Shown piece by piece: positions 44,067 to 53,288 of a DNA stretch of 64,000 nt. Both the position numbers and the translations under genes were made by a program. The notes beneath the pieces were generated by a model that saw only the letters and a program-made list of their open reading frames with translations, ran no database searches and was not told where the DNA came from. This stretch comes from Vulcanimicrobiota bacterium (GTDB lineage: Bacteria > Vulcanimicrobiota > Xenobia > Xenobiales > JADMJV01). The stretch lies in assembly GCA_019637395.1 (NCBI GenBank), contig JAHBVR010000011.1, forward strand, positions 124,001 through 188,000. Reading direction: 5' to 3'. Position 1 is the first letter of the stretch. Every line of letters starts with the position of its first letter.

Positions 44067-46487
44067 TTAGTTGGCTTTGAACTTCGTGTCGGTCAGCTGC
44101 AATTCCAGGTTCTGCTCGGGGACCTCGATCTTGACCACCTGGTTCTTGTCGTTGAGAAGAAAGGCCATACCGGTCTCGGCTTCCAGGCGCTTCACGTCGA
44201 TCTGCTCTTCTTCCGATACTTTCAGCGTCTCCGGCTCGCGCACTTCGAGCACGATTTCCTGGCTCTTCATGCTGTCGGGCACGAAGGTGTGGAAAGTGAT
44301 TTTGTCACCCACCTTGGGCTGCTTTTCGGGCGAGGCGTCCAGGGCCTGGCCGAGCACCAGCGCCCACTGGGTCAGAAAGCGCGAGTCGGTAAAGTAGGTG
44401 CCGTAGGAGAAGGGGATCTCACGGGAGGTGGTCTTGCCCTCAGCTTCCTCTTTCTCCAGCTTGGCGGTGTCCTTTTTGAAAGAGAACTTCTGATTCTGCA
44501 ACTTGCCTTTAACGCCATTGAGCGAGAACTGCACGGGCAAGCCGTTGGGGTTGACCATCAGCTCCGAGGTGCTGTCCAGAGCGGTGCCCTCGGTAATCTT
44601 GGTGGTCGACTCGAAGCGATAAAGATCCTCATCCTCGGCCACGGTGATCTCGCGCACAGCCGCAATTTCCTGGCCGATCTTCTTACCCTTACGCAAAATG
44701 TCGTAAGTTCTCTCCTCGCCCACGCCCCAGGAGAGTTCGCGGTTGAAGAAAGCCACCCGGCGCGGAGCCCGCGGCGCATAGTTGACGATCTTGACGTCCA
44801 TGCTCTGGATGTCGCCGGAATTCCACAGGGCGATATGGGCCGCGCCGATGCGGCCGGCTTCCAGAGTGGTGGGGTCGAAGGCCGACCAACCTTCGTTGGG
44901 TCCCAGCCAGATCTCGGTCCAGTGGTGCGGCACGAACGTTCCGTCGCGGTAGAGCAGACCGCCCACGGGCCGGGCCGGCAGGCCGGCGGCGCGCGCCAAA
45001 GCCACCAGCAGCAAGGCTTTGCTTTCCGGATTGCCCACACCGGATTCCAGGGCGTAACGGGCGGAGGGCAGCGAAACTCCTTCTTCCACCTGGGTGCAGT
45101 AATTCATCAACTTGCGCGCGGCCGCGAAGGTGCTATCGGCTTTCCAGCTCAGCTCCAGGGCTTTGTTCTGCAGGGGCGGCCAGTCAGACTCCACGCCCGG
45201 ACCGGGTTTCAGGTCGGCGGCCACCTCGGCCGGCGGCTGCTCGTCCTTGCGAAAAGGATACTTGGTCTTGTGAGCCAGGTCGCTGGGCACGGAACGCACC
45301 ACCACCCGGCCTTTCATATGGCCTTCGGAGATTTCCCCGGTGAAATACTGGCGATAACCGGCGATCTGGTGGTCGACCAGGTTGCCGCCGCGCAGGCTGA
45401 GGTCGATGTCGGCCTCCAGGTGGGTCAGCTTTTCCGGCTCCGGAAAAATCACGTTGGAAGAAGCCATGCGGCGCGGCAACAGGTCGAGCGGTTTCATCTT
45501 GTCGACCTCGGCCAGCACTCCCGGCCCCGCGCGGCGAATGACCACGCCGCTGCCCACTTCGTCAACTTCGAGCAATTCCAAAGTTTTGGCTTCCACGCGC
45601 ACGCGGGCCAGCATGGTCCCTTCCATGTCGCTGATCGGATAGACCAGCGTGTTGTAGTCGACCTTCTCCAGCTTCCACTTTTCCGCCTTGGGCGCGTAGA
45701 CCACCAGCTGGCCTCCACCCCGCAAGATGGGATCGTAGGCTTTCAGGGTGCCGCCTTTAACGGCGCTACGCACCAGCAGCCAGTAATGCTCCGGGAAAGT
45801 GTCCAGGTGGCCCCACAGATTATTGAAGAGCAGCTTGGGAACTTCGCCTTCGTAGCTGTGAAAATGCTGCTGAGCGGCGGCGTTTTTGCCGGCCGTATTG
45901 GTCTGGGCCACCATGGTGCGGGAATACAGGCAGGTCACTTCAAACTGGCCGCCGCCGGCCGTTTGCTGGGCCTGAAAATAAGTGGGGGCCAGCGTCTTGG
46001 TGTCCACCATCAGCTTGCTTTCGAAAGTGGAGTCATCTTTGGAACCCACTCCCAACTTGAGGCGCGAACGGGAATTGAGAATCCAGCTGGATTCTCCCAC
46101 CAACGTCATGCGGCCGGCGACCTCGAAGATCGAATAACCCACCAGACGCTTGTCATACTCGACACGGAAAATCGCCTTCCGTTTGGGAACCAGATTGGCG
46201 TCCACGATGGGCGGACCCTGGGGAATAGGCAGCGGCTCGGGAGGAGGAGTGGCCTGCTGCTCCCTGGTCTTGTCTTCCCAGGCGGGCGGCTCGTCGGCCG
46301 GCTCTTTGTCCTCCGGGCGCATTTCTTCGCCGGGAATCTCGGGCAACCGGAGCGGAGGCAGATCCTTTTTGGGTGCCGGCAACGGCGGTAAGGTGGTGTT
46401 TCCCGCGGCGGGCTGAGACCAACCGGCGCCGTGCAGCAGGCCGCCCAAAAGGCTGATGGCGACCATGGACCTGAGGTTAGACTTCAT
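44067..46487 (-). CDS. Large secreted transglutaminase-like protein without the catalytic cysteine
   Basis: An 806-residue protein with a signal peptide (MVAISLLGGLLHGAGWSQP), a Pro-rich linker (about 25-95) and a long N-terminal beta-rich part. A transglutaminase-like core follows near residues 460-545: GVGNPESKALLLVALARAAG, LPARPVGGL, HHWTEIWLG and WSAFDPT. His (about 521) and Asp (about 536) of the Cys-His-Asp triad are present. The position usually held by Cys (G-D-C-x-E-H-A-L) reads G-N-P-E-S-K-A-L, so the core is probably non-catalytic. The C-terminal third is again beta-rich. A binding or scaffold function in the envelope is likely. Confidence 0.75.
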   Translation of the reverse strand: MKSNLRSMVAISLLGGLLHGAGWSQPAAGNTTLPPLPAPKKDLPPLRLPEIPGEEMRPEDKEPADEPPAWEDKTREQQATPPPEPLPIPQGPPIVDANLVPKRKAIFRVEYDKRLVGYSIFEVAGRMTLVGESSWILNSRSRLKLGVGSKDDSTFESKLMVDTKTLAPTYFQAQQTAGGGQFEVTCLYSRTMVAQTNTAGKNAAAQQHFHSYEGEVPKLLFNNLWGHLDTFPEHYWLLVRSAVKGGTLKAYDPILRGGGQLVVYAPKAEKWKLEKVDYNTLVYPISDMEGTMLARVRVEAKTLELLEVDEVGSGVVIRRAGPGVLAEVDKMKPLDLLPRRMASSNVIFPEPEKLTHLEADIDLSLRGGNLVDHQIAGYRQYFTGEISEGHMKGRVVVRSVPSDLAHKTKYPFRKDEQPPAEVAADLKPGPGVESDWPPLQNKALELSWKADSTFAAARKLMNYCTQVEEGVSLPSARYALESGVGNPESKALLLVALARAAGLPARPVGGLLYRDGTFVPHHWTEIWLGPNEGWSAFDPTTLEAGRIGAAHIALWNSGDIQSMDVKIVNYAPRAPRRVAFFNRELSWGVGEERTYDILRKGKKIGQEIAAVREITVAEDEDLYRFESTTKITEGTALDSTSELMVNPNGLPVQFSLNGVKGKLQNQKFSFKKDTAKLEKEEAEGKTTSREIPFSYGTYFTDSRFLTQWALVLGQALDASPEKQPKVGDKITFHTFVPDSMKSQEIVLEVREPETLKVSEEEQIDVKRLEAETGMAFLLNDKNQVVKIEVPEQNLELQLTDTKFKAN

Positions 46488-46503
46488 TCCCGCTCCAACT
46501 CGA

Positions 46504-47268
46504 TTAATGGCCCCGCAAGCGTCGCAAACACGCCTGGGGCTCTTCCGTACGGACCAATGTTTCCCCGATCAGGAACGCGTCAACCTCGGGAAAGAGGGCG
46601 AGCTGCTCAGAATTCTCAAAACCGGACTCGGAGACTTTCACGGATTCGTCAGGAAGGAGCGGTAACAGCCGCCGGGTCACCTCCAGTTCCACCCGGAAGC
46701 TGAGCAGGTCCCGATTGTTGATTCCGATCAGAGCCGGACGCAACGGAGCCACCAGGCGGGCTTCCTCCTCCGTGTGCACCTCGACCAGCGCATCCAATCC
46801 GTATTCCTGGCACAATTCCAGCATCCGCGCCAGGCGGACCGCAGGCAGAGCGGCCGCGATCAGCAGCACCGCGTCCGCTCCCCAACAGCGAGACTGAGGA
46901 ATTTCCCAGTCGTGCAACAAAAAATCTTTGCGAATCACCGGCAAAGAACAGGCCGACCGGGCCGCCCGCAAATCGGCGGCGCTGCCCTGGAAATAAGCTT
47001 CTTCCGTAAGCACCGACATGGCCACGGCTCCGCCCGCTTCATAGGCGCGCGCCTGCCCGGCCGGATCGAGCGCGCCGCCGAGCACACCTTTGGATGGCGA
47101 AGCCCGCTTGAACTCGGCGATGATACGCGGACGCGGACCGCTGCTCAGCGCGCGCCCAAATCCACGGGTGGGCGGGGCCGCCAATGCTTCTTCCCGCCAG
47201 CGGGCCAGTTGCTCCGCTCCAGGAACCGGCATCTGGCGCCGTAACGTAAGAATTTTATCGAGAAACAC
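46504..47268 (-). CDS. trpC: Indole-3-glycerol-phosphate synthase
   Basis: A 254-residue TIM barrel that closes the indole ring in tryptophan synthesis. FLDKILTLRRQM is the usual N-terminal helix, then IAEFKRASPSKG, VLTEEAYFQGS, PVIRKDFLLHDW, DAVLLIAAAL, LVEVHTEEE, IGINNRDL, SESGF and FLIGETLVR cover the active-site strands. The catalytic Lys and Glu of EFKRASPSKG and VEVHTEEE are present. The GTG at 47268 gives the usual N terminus; no ribosome site is clear. No other trp gene is adjacent. It diverges from a GNAT gene. Confidence 0.94.
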   Translation of the reverse strand: MFLDKILTLRRQMPVPGAEQLARWREEALAAPPTRGFGRALSSGPRPRIIAEFKRASPSKGVLGGALDPAGQARAYEAGGAVAMSVLTEEAYFQGSAADLRAARSACSLPVIRKDFLLHDWEIPQSRCWGADAVLLIAAALPAVRLARMLELCQEYGLDALVEVHTEEEARLVAPLRPALIGINNRDLLSFRVELEVTRRLLPLLPDESVKVSESGFENSEQLALFPEVDAFLIGETLVRTEEPQACLRRLRGH

Positions 47269-47329
47269 CAGGGCACGCGGTTCGTTTACCGGCGAGGAAG
47301 TCCTGTGCCCACTAAGAAGGGGCCCCTGC

Positions 47330-47752
47330 ATGGTTCGGTTAGTGCAAAATCCTGAGGAACGCCAGCAGGCCCTGGACATTCGCCGGCGAGTCTTTGTCGA
47401 AGAACAGGGCGTGCCGGCCGAATTGGAGTTGGACGCTCAGGACGGCGGGGCCGTGCACTGGTTGGGCTGGCGCGCCGGTCAGGCAGTGGGGACCGCCCGG
47501 CTGGTTCGCTTCGCGGATGTGGCCAAGGTGGGGCGGGTGGCGGTTTTACCCGAGTGGCGCTCGTCAGGCCTGGGGCGCGAATTGATGGAGGAAATCCATG
47601 GCTGGGCCAAAGACCAGCCCCTCCGGCAAATCCTGCTGGATGCCCAGGTGAACGTCATCCCCTTCTATGCCAAACTGGGCTATCAAACCGAAGGCGAGAT
47701 CTTTGAAGAAGCCGGCATTCTTCATCAGCGGATGGTGCGGTGGCTGGTTTAG
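47330..47752 (+). CDS. GNAT acetyltransferase (ElaA/YjcF-like)
   Basis: A 140-residue acetyl-CoA-dependent N-acetyltransferase. IRRRVFVEEQGVPAELELD is the conserved start of the ElaA/YjcF group, KVGRVAVLPEWRSSGLGREL holds the acetyl-CoA P-loop (RxxGxG/A-like), and LDAQVNVIPFYAKLGY closes the fold. The ATG at 47330 follows AAGAAGG. The substrate is unknown. Its 3' end overlaps the pseudokinase gene by 13 bp. Confidence 0.85.
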   Translation: MVRLVQNPEERQQALDIRRRVFVEEQGVPAELELDAQDGGAVHWLGWRAGQAVGTARLVRFADVAKVGRVAVLPEWRSSGLGRELMEEIHGWAKDQPLRQILLDAQVNVIPFYAKLGYQTEGEIFEEAGILHQRMVRWLV

Positions 47753-49644
47753 AACCTCAGTCCCTGGAAGGTGAAGAAGTCTCCGACCGCATCCGCGTCA
47801 CCAAACTGCGGGCCATCGGTTGGATCGGCTATGTCTATCAGGGCGAAATGCTTTCGTTGGGGCGCCCGGTGGCCAGTTGCGCGGTCAAGCTCATTCACCC
47901 GCGTCCCATGTGCTCCCCCGAGACGCTGCTCCAGGATCTGCGCGAGCAGGCGCGCTTTGTCCATCCCCATCTGCTGGCCTTGCAGCACTCCGGTCTGGTG
48001 CGCGAGGGCGTGGCCCGCGATTGGATCTACCTGACCAGTGAACTGGCCGACTACTCCATACAGGACCTGCTGACGCGCGGCTCCATCCTCACGCCCACCC
48101 AGGTGCGCGAATTTCTGGTGCAACTGCTGGAAGCGCTCCGCTATCTGCACGCCCAGGGCATCGTGCACGGAGAAATTCGCCCGCCCAACGTGCTCTCCAC
48201 CACCACCGGCTGGCGCTTGAGCGGGCTGGAATACCGCGGAACCCTGAGCCGGCGCCTGGAAGAGCTGGGCTACAACCAGAATCATTTCGTTTTTCGCGCT
48301 CCCGAAGCCCAGGAAAGGGGAGCTGACCACAGCTCGGCCGATATCTGGTCGCTGGCGGTGGTGGCCCACGCCGCTCTGACCGGGCGCCTGCCCTTCGACG
48401 AAGAGGAGTCGCGCGATCGTTCCGACCTGCTCTGGCGCATCGTCAATCAGGATCCCCAGTTCGAACACCTGGAGGAGCCCTTCGACCGGCTGATGACCCA
48501 TTGCCTGGTGCGCGAACCGCGCCTGCGCTGGACGGCCGAGCAGGCCCTGGCCTGTCTTTCCGGCCGGCCCGTGCTGGAGACCTATTTCGAGCAGATCCGC
48601 CCCAGCGGTTACGAGTCTCCGGCTCCCCCCGAGCCCGAACCCGAGCCTCTGGTGGTTTCCGCACCTCCCCCACCGCCCAGCAGCAGCCCGCTGTATGTGG
48701 GGTTGTGCGTGGCGCTGCTGCTGGTGGGGCTGTTCATCGGCAAATTCCTGCTGCCCCCGCCGCCCAAGAAGGTAATGCAAGTCAATCTGGGCGATCTGGT
48801 GAACCAGGAATACTCGGTGGCCCATCTGGATGACCGGGGACGCATCACCACCCAGCCGGCCGTGGCTCCCGTGCTCAGCGAGGACCTGGGTGAAGGCATC
48901 CACCTCGATCTGGTGCAGATTCCCGGCGCCGACTTCGAACAGGGAGCCTCCGAGGCCGAAGTGCACCGCGAACTGGACGAGTCGCCGCGCCATCCGGTGC
49001 GCATCAGCAACTTCTACATCGGCCGTTTTGAAGTCACTCAGGCTCAGTGGGCGCTGGCTTTGCGCATGCCCTCCGAAGGTCGCACCCTGCCCATGAACCC
49101 GTGGACCAAGGCCGGCTCCGATCTCCCCGTGCATACCGTCACCTGGAACGACGCCAATGAATTTTGCCGGCGCCTGACTCGTTACACCGGCCGCGTCCAT
49201 CGCCTGCCCACCGAGGCCGAATGGGAATACACCTGCCGCGGTGGACCGGTGGACACCCCCTTCCACTACGGTCCGGTGCTCACCGATCAGGTGGCCAATT
49301 TCAACCCCGACCCGCCTTTCACCCAATCCATCCCCATGGGAATGAATCGCAATGAAGTGGTCAGCGTGGAAACTTACCCCTACGCCAGCCATTTTGGGCT
49401 CTACCAACTGCACGGCAACGTCAAAGAATGGTGCCTGGACTTCTACGGACCTTACTCCAAGGAATACCAGGACAATCCGCGCGGACCCAGGAGCGGCGAG
49501 GAGAAGGTGCTGCGCGGCGGCGGCTTCCGCAGCCCGGCCGCCAATTGCCGCACCTCCGCCCGCTACCACGAGCAGCCCAATCGCTCCGGCCTGGACACGG
49601 GCTTCCGCGTGGTGGTCCCCGAAGTCGTGGCCGGCAGTGAATAA
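47740..49644 (+). CDS. Membrane pseudokinase fused to an FGE/SUMF1-like domain
   Basis: A 634-residue protein in three parts. Residues about 15-280 form a protein-kinase-like domain (AVKLIH with Lys50, DIWSLAVVAHAALTG), but the catalytic loop HRDLKPxN reads HGEIRPPN (143-150) and the DFG position reads SGL (161-163), so phosphotransfer is unlikely. A Pro/Glu linker and one membrane helix (about 316-338) follow. Residues about 380-630 are a formylglycine-generating-enzyme-like sulfatase-modifying domain: NFYIGRFEVTQAQWALAL, PVHTVTWNDANEFCRRLT, RLPTEAEWEYTCRGG, LHGNVKEWCLDFYG and LRGGGFRSPAANCRTSAR. That domain would face the periplasm. It overlaps the GNAT and HAD genes at its two ends. Confidence 0.85.
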   Translation: MAGLEPQSLEGEEVSDRIRVTKLRAIGWIGYVYQGEMLSLGRPVASCAVKLIHPRPMCSPETLLQDLREQARFVHPHLLALQHSGLVREGVARDWIYLTSELADYSIQDLLTRGSILTPTQVREFLVQLLEALRYLHAQGIVHGEIRPPNVLSTTTGWRLSGLEYRGTLSRRLEELGYNQNHFVFRAPEAQERGADHSSADIWSLAVVAHAALTGRLPFDEEESRDRSDLLWRIVNQDPQFEHLEEPFDRLMTHCLVREPRLRWTAEQALACLSGRPVLETYFEQIRPSGYESPAPPEPEPEPLVVSAPPPPPSSSPLYVGLCVALLLVGLFIGKFLLPPPPKKVMQVNLGDLVNQEYSVAHLDDRGRITTQPAVAPVLSEDLGEGIHLDLVQIPGADFEQGASEAEVHRELDESPRHPVRISNFYIGRFEVTQAQWALALRMPSEGRTLPMNPWTKAGSDLPVHTVTWNDANEFCRRLTRYTGRVHRLPTEAEWEYTCRGGPVDTPFHYGPVLTDQVANFNPDPPFTQSIPMGMNRNEVVSVETYPYASHFGLYQLHGNVKEWCLDFYGPYSKEYQDNPRGPRSGEEKVLRGGGFRSPAANCRTSARYHEQPNRSGLDTGFRVVVPEVVAGSE

Positions 49645-50452
49645 CTTCGACTTGGTGGTGCTGGATCTGGACGGCACCCTGCTCGATCCCGATCGGGAAG
49701 CGCCGGTGCGGCCGGCCGTCAAAGCCGCCGTGGCCGAGACACTGGAGCGAGGCGTGGGCATTACCTTGGCCACCGGCCGCACCTGGAACTACGCCCGCCG
49801 GCGCATCGAGGAACTGGGCCTGAGCCTGCCCATGGTTTCCAGCCACGGGGCCACCCTGGTGGCCGCCGACGGAACGGTGCTCAGCGAGCAACGTCTGGAC
49901 GACAGGCTGGCCCAGGACCTGGCCGCGCGCGCCCGCCACCTGCCCGAAGTCTTTTGTTTCTACTACCGCCACCGCGGCACCGGCCAACTGGTGATTCGTC
50001 AGAACCGCGCTCTGGAGGCCATGGACATCTACCACCACTTGCTGGGCCCTGAGACCCGAGTGGACGAAGACCTGGGAGCCTATCTGGCCGACCACCAGGT
50101 GCTCAAGTTTGTCGTCTTCGACGACCACTCCGAGGCCAGCGAGCGCTGGGGTCAGTGGGCCGGACCGCTGGCCCAGGTTAGCCGCACCCACCATCTGCTG
50201 GTGGAAGGCACGGCTCCGGGCATCGACAAAGGCGTGGGAGTGCGCCGCCTGATCGAGCACCTCCGAGTGGACCCGGCCCGGGTGCTGGCCGTCGGCGACA
50301 ACTACAATGACTTACCCATGTTCCAAGTCGCCGGCACCAGCGTGGCCATGGGCCAATCCCCGGAAAAGGTCCGCCAGGCGGCCGACTGGGTAGCCCCCAG
50401 TTTCGCCGAAGACGGAGTGGCCGCCGCCCTCCGCCACTTCATCCTCAGCTAA
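49637..50452 (+). CDS. Cof-type HAD-superfamily phosphatase
   Basis: A 271-residue haloacid-dehalogenase phosphatase. Motif I is VVLDLDGTLLDP, motif II TLATGRT, motif III the Lys of GIDKGVGVRRL, and motif IV GDNYNDLPMF. The C2B-type cap between motifs II and III is that of the Cof/YidA group, which dephosphorylates sugar phosphates and flavin or pyridoxal phosphates. The GTG at 49637 overlaps the end of the pseudokinase gene by 8 bp. Confidence 0.92.
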   Translation: MNNFDLVVLDLDGTLLDPDREAPVRPAVKAAVAETLERGVGITLATGRTWNYARRRIEELGLSLPMVSSHGATLVAADGTVLSEQRLDDRLAQDLAARARHLPEVFCFYYRHRGTGQLVIRQNRALEAMDIYHHLLGPETRVDEDLGAYLADHQVLKFVVFDDHSEASERWGQWAGPLAQVSRTHHLLVEGTAPGIDKGVGVRRLIEHLRVDPARVLAVGDNYNDLPMFQVAGTSVAMGQSPEKVRQAADWVAPSFAEDGVAAALRHFILS

Positions 50453-50459
50453 CCGCTAC

Positions 50460-51659
50460 TTAAACCTGAACCAGCTCCAACAAGGCCGAAGCCACGTTCT
50501 GGGCCACCGGCACGAAGTGGCTCATATGATAGTATTCGTCGGCCACGTGGGGATTGGCGCCGCCGCCTGGTCCGTAGAGGCAGGCTTCGGCCGGACTGCC
50601 GTCGGCTTTGCGTAAATTGCGCAGGTCGCAGTGGCCGGTGACGGCCTGGATACGAAACTCCCTTTCACCGGCTCGCAGGCGGTCCACGTTGGCCCGCAGC
50701 AACTCGGCCGGACGGTTGGGGCGCTGGCTGTGGGGAGGGGTGCACAGGGCGCCTATCCGGAAATCCCCCAGATGCTCCCGGGCAACCTCCGCGATGGATT
50801 CCGGCGTCCAGGGCGGTGGAAAGCCCAGTTGCAGCGAGACGTGGGCGCGCTCGGGCACGGAGCCGGCCCAACTGCCGCTGTGGAACTCGCCGATGCTAAG
50901 AAAGAAAGGGTTGCTGATCTCCAACCAGGTCGGGGTCCGGCGATTCTGCTCGTCCACCCAGGCGCGCAAGGCGGTGATGCGCTGGAAGGCCAGGTCGATG
51001 GGATTGACGGCTCGCGCCCAGGAACACGAGGGAGCGGCCACCCCCGGCACTTCCAGATGCAGCCAGAGCTGTCCCAGGTGGGAGTCGATGGCTCGAAACG
51101 GCCAGGTGCCGTCCAGCACGATGGCATAGTCGGTCCAAAACCCGGCCTCCATGCAGGCCAGCGAGCCATTGCCGGAATCCTCGTCCTCGATCACGCTGGC
51201 GAAAAGCAGCTCCGGGGCCTGCGCAAAATCCTGAAAAACTTCGGCCAGCAATAGCATCATGGCCAATCCGGCTTTATCATCCAGGGCGCCCCGGCCATAC
51301 AGCTTATCGCCCACCACCACCGCGCCATGAGGCGGATGGGTCCAGGCTTCCGGGTCGGTGACGGGAGCCGTATCCACATGAGCATTGAGCATCACCCGCC
51401 CCCGTCCGCTACCCGGCAAACGCCCCACCAGATTGGGTCGCCCGGAGTAATCGCGACCAGTATCGTGAAAGGGAGGCTGATTGGAGCCGAAAACGGCTTG
51501 GGGTTGCAGACCCAGATCGCGCATGCGCTCTTCCACCAACTTCTGGCAGGCCGCTTCCTGGCCGGTGGGGCTGGGACAGCTCACCAACTCGCGGAGCCAT
51601 TCGAGATAATCGGCAGCTCGCTGTTCGATCCTCGAATGCAGCTTGTGTTCGGTTGTCAA
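50460..51659 (-). CDS. M20-family metallopeptidase (ArgE/DapE/CPG2-like)
   Basis: A 399-residue zinc amidohydrolase. The ligands are visible: H94 with D96 in LNAHVDTAPV, D127 in GRGALDDKAG, the EDED pair in SVIEDEDSGNGSL (general base and ligand) and a C-terminal His in HVADEYYHM. The dimerisation lid lies between about 190 and 310. Likely substrates are N-acyl amino acids or small peptides. It is adjacent to, but convergent with, the HAD gene, and divergent from the radical SAM gene 54 bp away. Confidence 0.88.
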   Translation of the reverse strand: MTTEHKLHSRIEQRAADYLEWLRELVSCPSPTGQEAACQKLVEERMRDLGLQPQAVFGSNQPPFHDTGRDYSGRPNLVGRLPGSGRGRVMLNAHVDTAPVTDPEAWTHPPHGAVVVGDKLYGRGALDDKAGLAMMLLLAEVFQDFAQAPELLFASVIEDEDSGNGSLACMEAGFWTDYAIVLDGTWPFRAIDSHLGQLWLHLEVPGVAAPSCSWARAVNPIDLAFQRITALRAWVDEQNRRTPTWLEISNPFFLSIGEFHSGSWAGSVPERAHVSLQLGFPPPWTPESIAEVAREHLGDFRIGALCTPPHSQRPNRPAELLRANVDRLRAGEREFRIQAVTGHCDLRNLRKADGSPAEACLYGPGGGANPHVADEYYHMSHFVPVAQNVASALLELVQV

Positions 51660-51713
51660 GGTCTTGAGTCCCTAAGAGAAGGTAGGCTGGCGCGAGCGCG
51701 GAACGCCAGCCGA

Positions 51714-53288
51714 ATGTCTAAGTCTTTTCGCGTTCTGTTGGTCTGGCCCAAATTCCCTCCCAGTTTTTGGTCCTGGCAGGCCACCGTCGAAGCGGTGGGC
51801 CGCAAAGCCACCATTCCTCCTCTGGGGCTGATCACGGTGGCCGGCATGTGCCCTTCCCATTGGGATTTACGCCTCATCGACGAGGCTGACCGGCCGGTTT
51901 CCGATAAAGATTTAGCCTGGGCTGACCTGGTCATGATCAGCTCCATGGAAATCCAGCGCGAGGCCGTGGCCGCACTGCTGCATCGCTGCCGCGACGCAGG
52001 CAAGCGCACCGTCATCGGCGGCCCCTATGCGGCCAGCCACACCCCCGAATTATCCAAGCTCTGTGACCACGTCGTCTCCGGCGAGGTGGAAGATCATTTT
52101 GCCGACATCGCCCGCGCTCTGGAAGCCGGCACGGCCGAACCGGTCTATGTCTTCACCGACAAGCCGGATGTCACCACCACCCCTAAACCGCGCTACGACC
52201 TGCTCAACATGAAGGCCTACACGGCCATGTCCGTGCAGTTCTCGCGGGGCTGCCCGTTTCAGTGCGAATTCTGCGACATCATTGTGCTCTACGGGCGCAA
52301 GCCGCGCACCAAACCACCCGAGCAGTTGATCGGCGAGTTGGAATTCATGCGCCAGTCCGGTTGGAAAGGCGAGATTTTCCTGGTCGACGACAACTTCATC
52401 GGCAACCACGTGCGCGCCAAGGAACTGTGCGTTGCCCTCAAGAGCTGGCAGGAAAAGAATGGCTATCCGGTTTCCTTCTACACCGAAGCCTCGGTCAATC
52501 TGGCCCAGCGCGAAGACTTGATTTCGGCCATGACCGAGGCCAATTTCCAATACGTCTTTCTGGGCATCGAGACGCCCTCGGACGAAGGCCTCAAAGAGAC
52601 TCACAAGTTCCAGAACCTCAAGACCAGTCTGGTCGACTCGGTTCACACCCTGCTGAAAGGCGGCCTTTGGGTCATGGGCGGCTTCATCGTGGGCTTCGAT
52701 AGCGACGACGACACCATTTTCCGCCGGCAGCAAGAGTTTATCGAAAAAGCCGCCATCCCCTGGGCCATGGTGGGCATGCTGCAGGCGCTGCGCCATACCG
52801 CCCTGCACCATCGACTGGAGAAGGAAGGCCGGCTCTACGAGAATTCCACTACCGGCGACAACTTGAGCGTGCCCAACTTCCGCACCACCCTGCCGCGGCG
52901 CACGCTGGTGCAGGGCTACTGCGATCTGCTCGAAAGACTCTACTCTCCTCAAGCCTACTTCCGGCGCGCCGTGCGCTCGCTGGAATTATGGGCCCCGCGC
53001 AAGCCGCAGCAGCCCGCCAAACTCGACTGGGATCTCAAGGTCAAAGGCTTCCTGGGCGGCCTCTGGCACCTGGGCGTCAAAAGCAACTACAAACTGCCTT
53101 TCTGGAAGGCACTCGGCACCATGGTGGCGCGCTGGTGGAACCATCCCACCAAGCTGGTCCACGGCTACTCCGTCTTGCTGGCCGGTCGCCATATGATCGA
53201 GTATTCCGAGTTGCTGACCGCCCGCTATCGCGCTCTCGACCTGGAACTGCTCGAAGATCCCGTGCCGGTCACTGCCGCAGCCGGGTAA
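51714..53288 (+). CDS. B12-binding-domain radical SAM protein (DUF4070-like)
   Basis: A 524-residue protein with an N-terminal cobalamin-binding-like domain (about 1-150: RVLLVWPKFPPSFWSW, PPLGLITVAGMCP, VIGGPYAASHTPE) and a radical SAM core with C180-x3-C184-x2-C187 in RGCPFQCEFCDI. Later come LVDDNFIGN, FLGIETPSDEGLKETHK and GGFIVGFDSDDDTIF, the pattern of the family that contains hopanoid methylases HpnP/HpnR and other DUF4070 enzymes. The substrate could be a lipid such as a hopanoid, but no hopanoid genes are adjacent. A C-terminal extension (about 400-524) is basic and helical. ATG at 51714. Confidence 0.88.
   Translation: MSKSFRVLLVWPKFPPSFWSWQATVEAVGRKATIPPLGLITVAGMCPSHWDLRLIDEADRPVSDKDLAWADLVMISSMEIQREAVAALLHRCRDAGKRTVIGGPYAASHTPELSKLCDHVVSGEVEDHFADIARALEAGTAEPVYVFTDKPDVTTTPKPRYDLLNMKAYTAMSVQFSRGCPFQCEFCDIIVLYGRKPRTKPPEQLIGELEFMRQSGWKGEIFLVDDNFIGNHVRAKELCVALKSWQEKNGYPVSFYTEASVNLAQREDLISAMTEANFQYVFLGIETPSDEGLKETHKFQNLKTSLVDSVHTLLKGGLWVMGGFIVGFDSDDDTIFRRQQEFIEKAAIPWAMVGMLQALRHTALHHRLEKEGRLYENSTTGDNLSVPNFRTTLPRRTLVQGYCDLLERLYSPQAYFRRAVRSLELWAPRKPQQPAKLDWDLKVKGFLGGLWHLGVKSNYKLPFWKALGTMVARWWNHPTKLVHGYSVLLAGRHMIEYSELLTARYRALDLELLEDPVPVTAAAG

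Noticed and set aside
47749-49782. 677-codon minus-strand frame opposite the pseudokinase-FGE gene
   Set aside because: A shadow frame rich in Gly, His, Gln and Ala with no recognisable domain; the plus strand encodes two clear domains.
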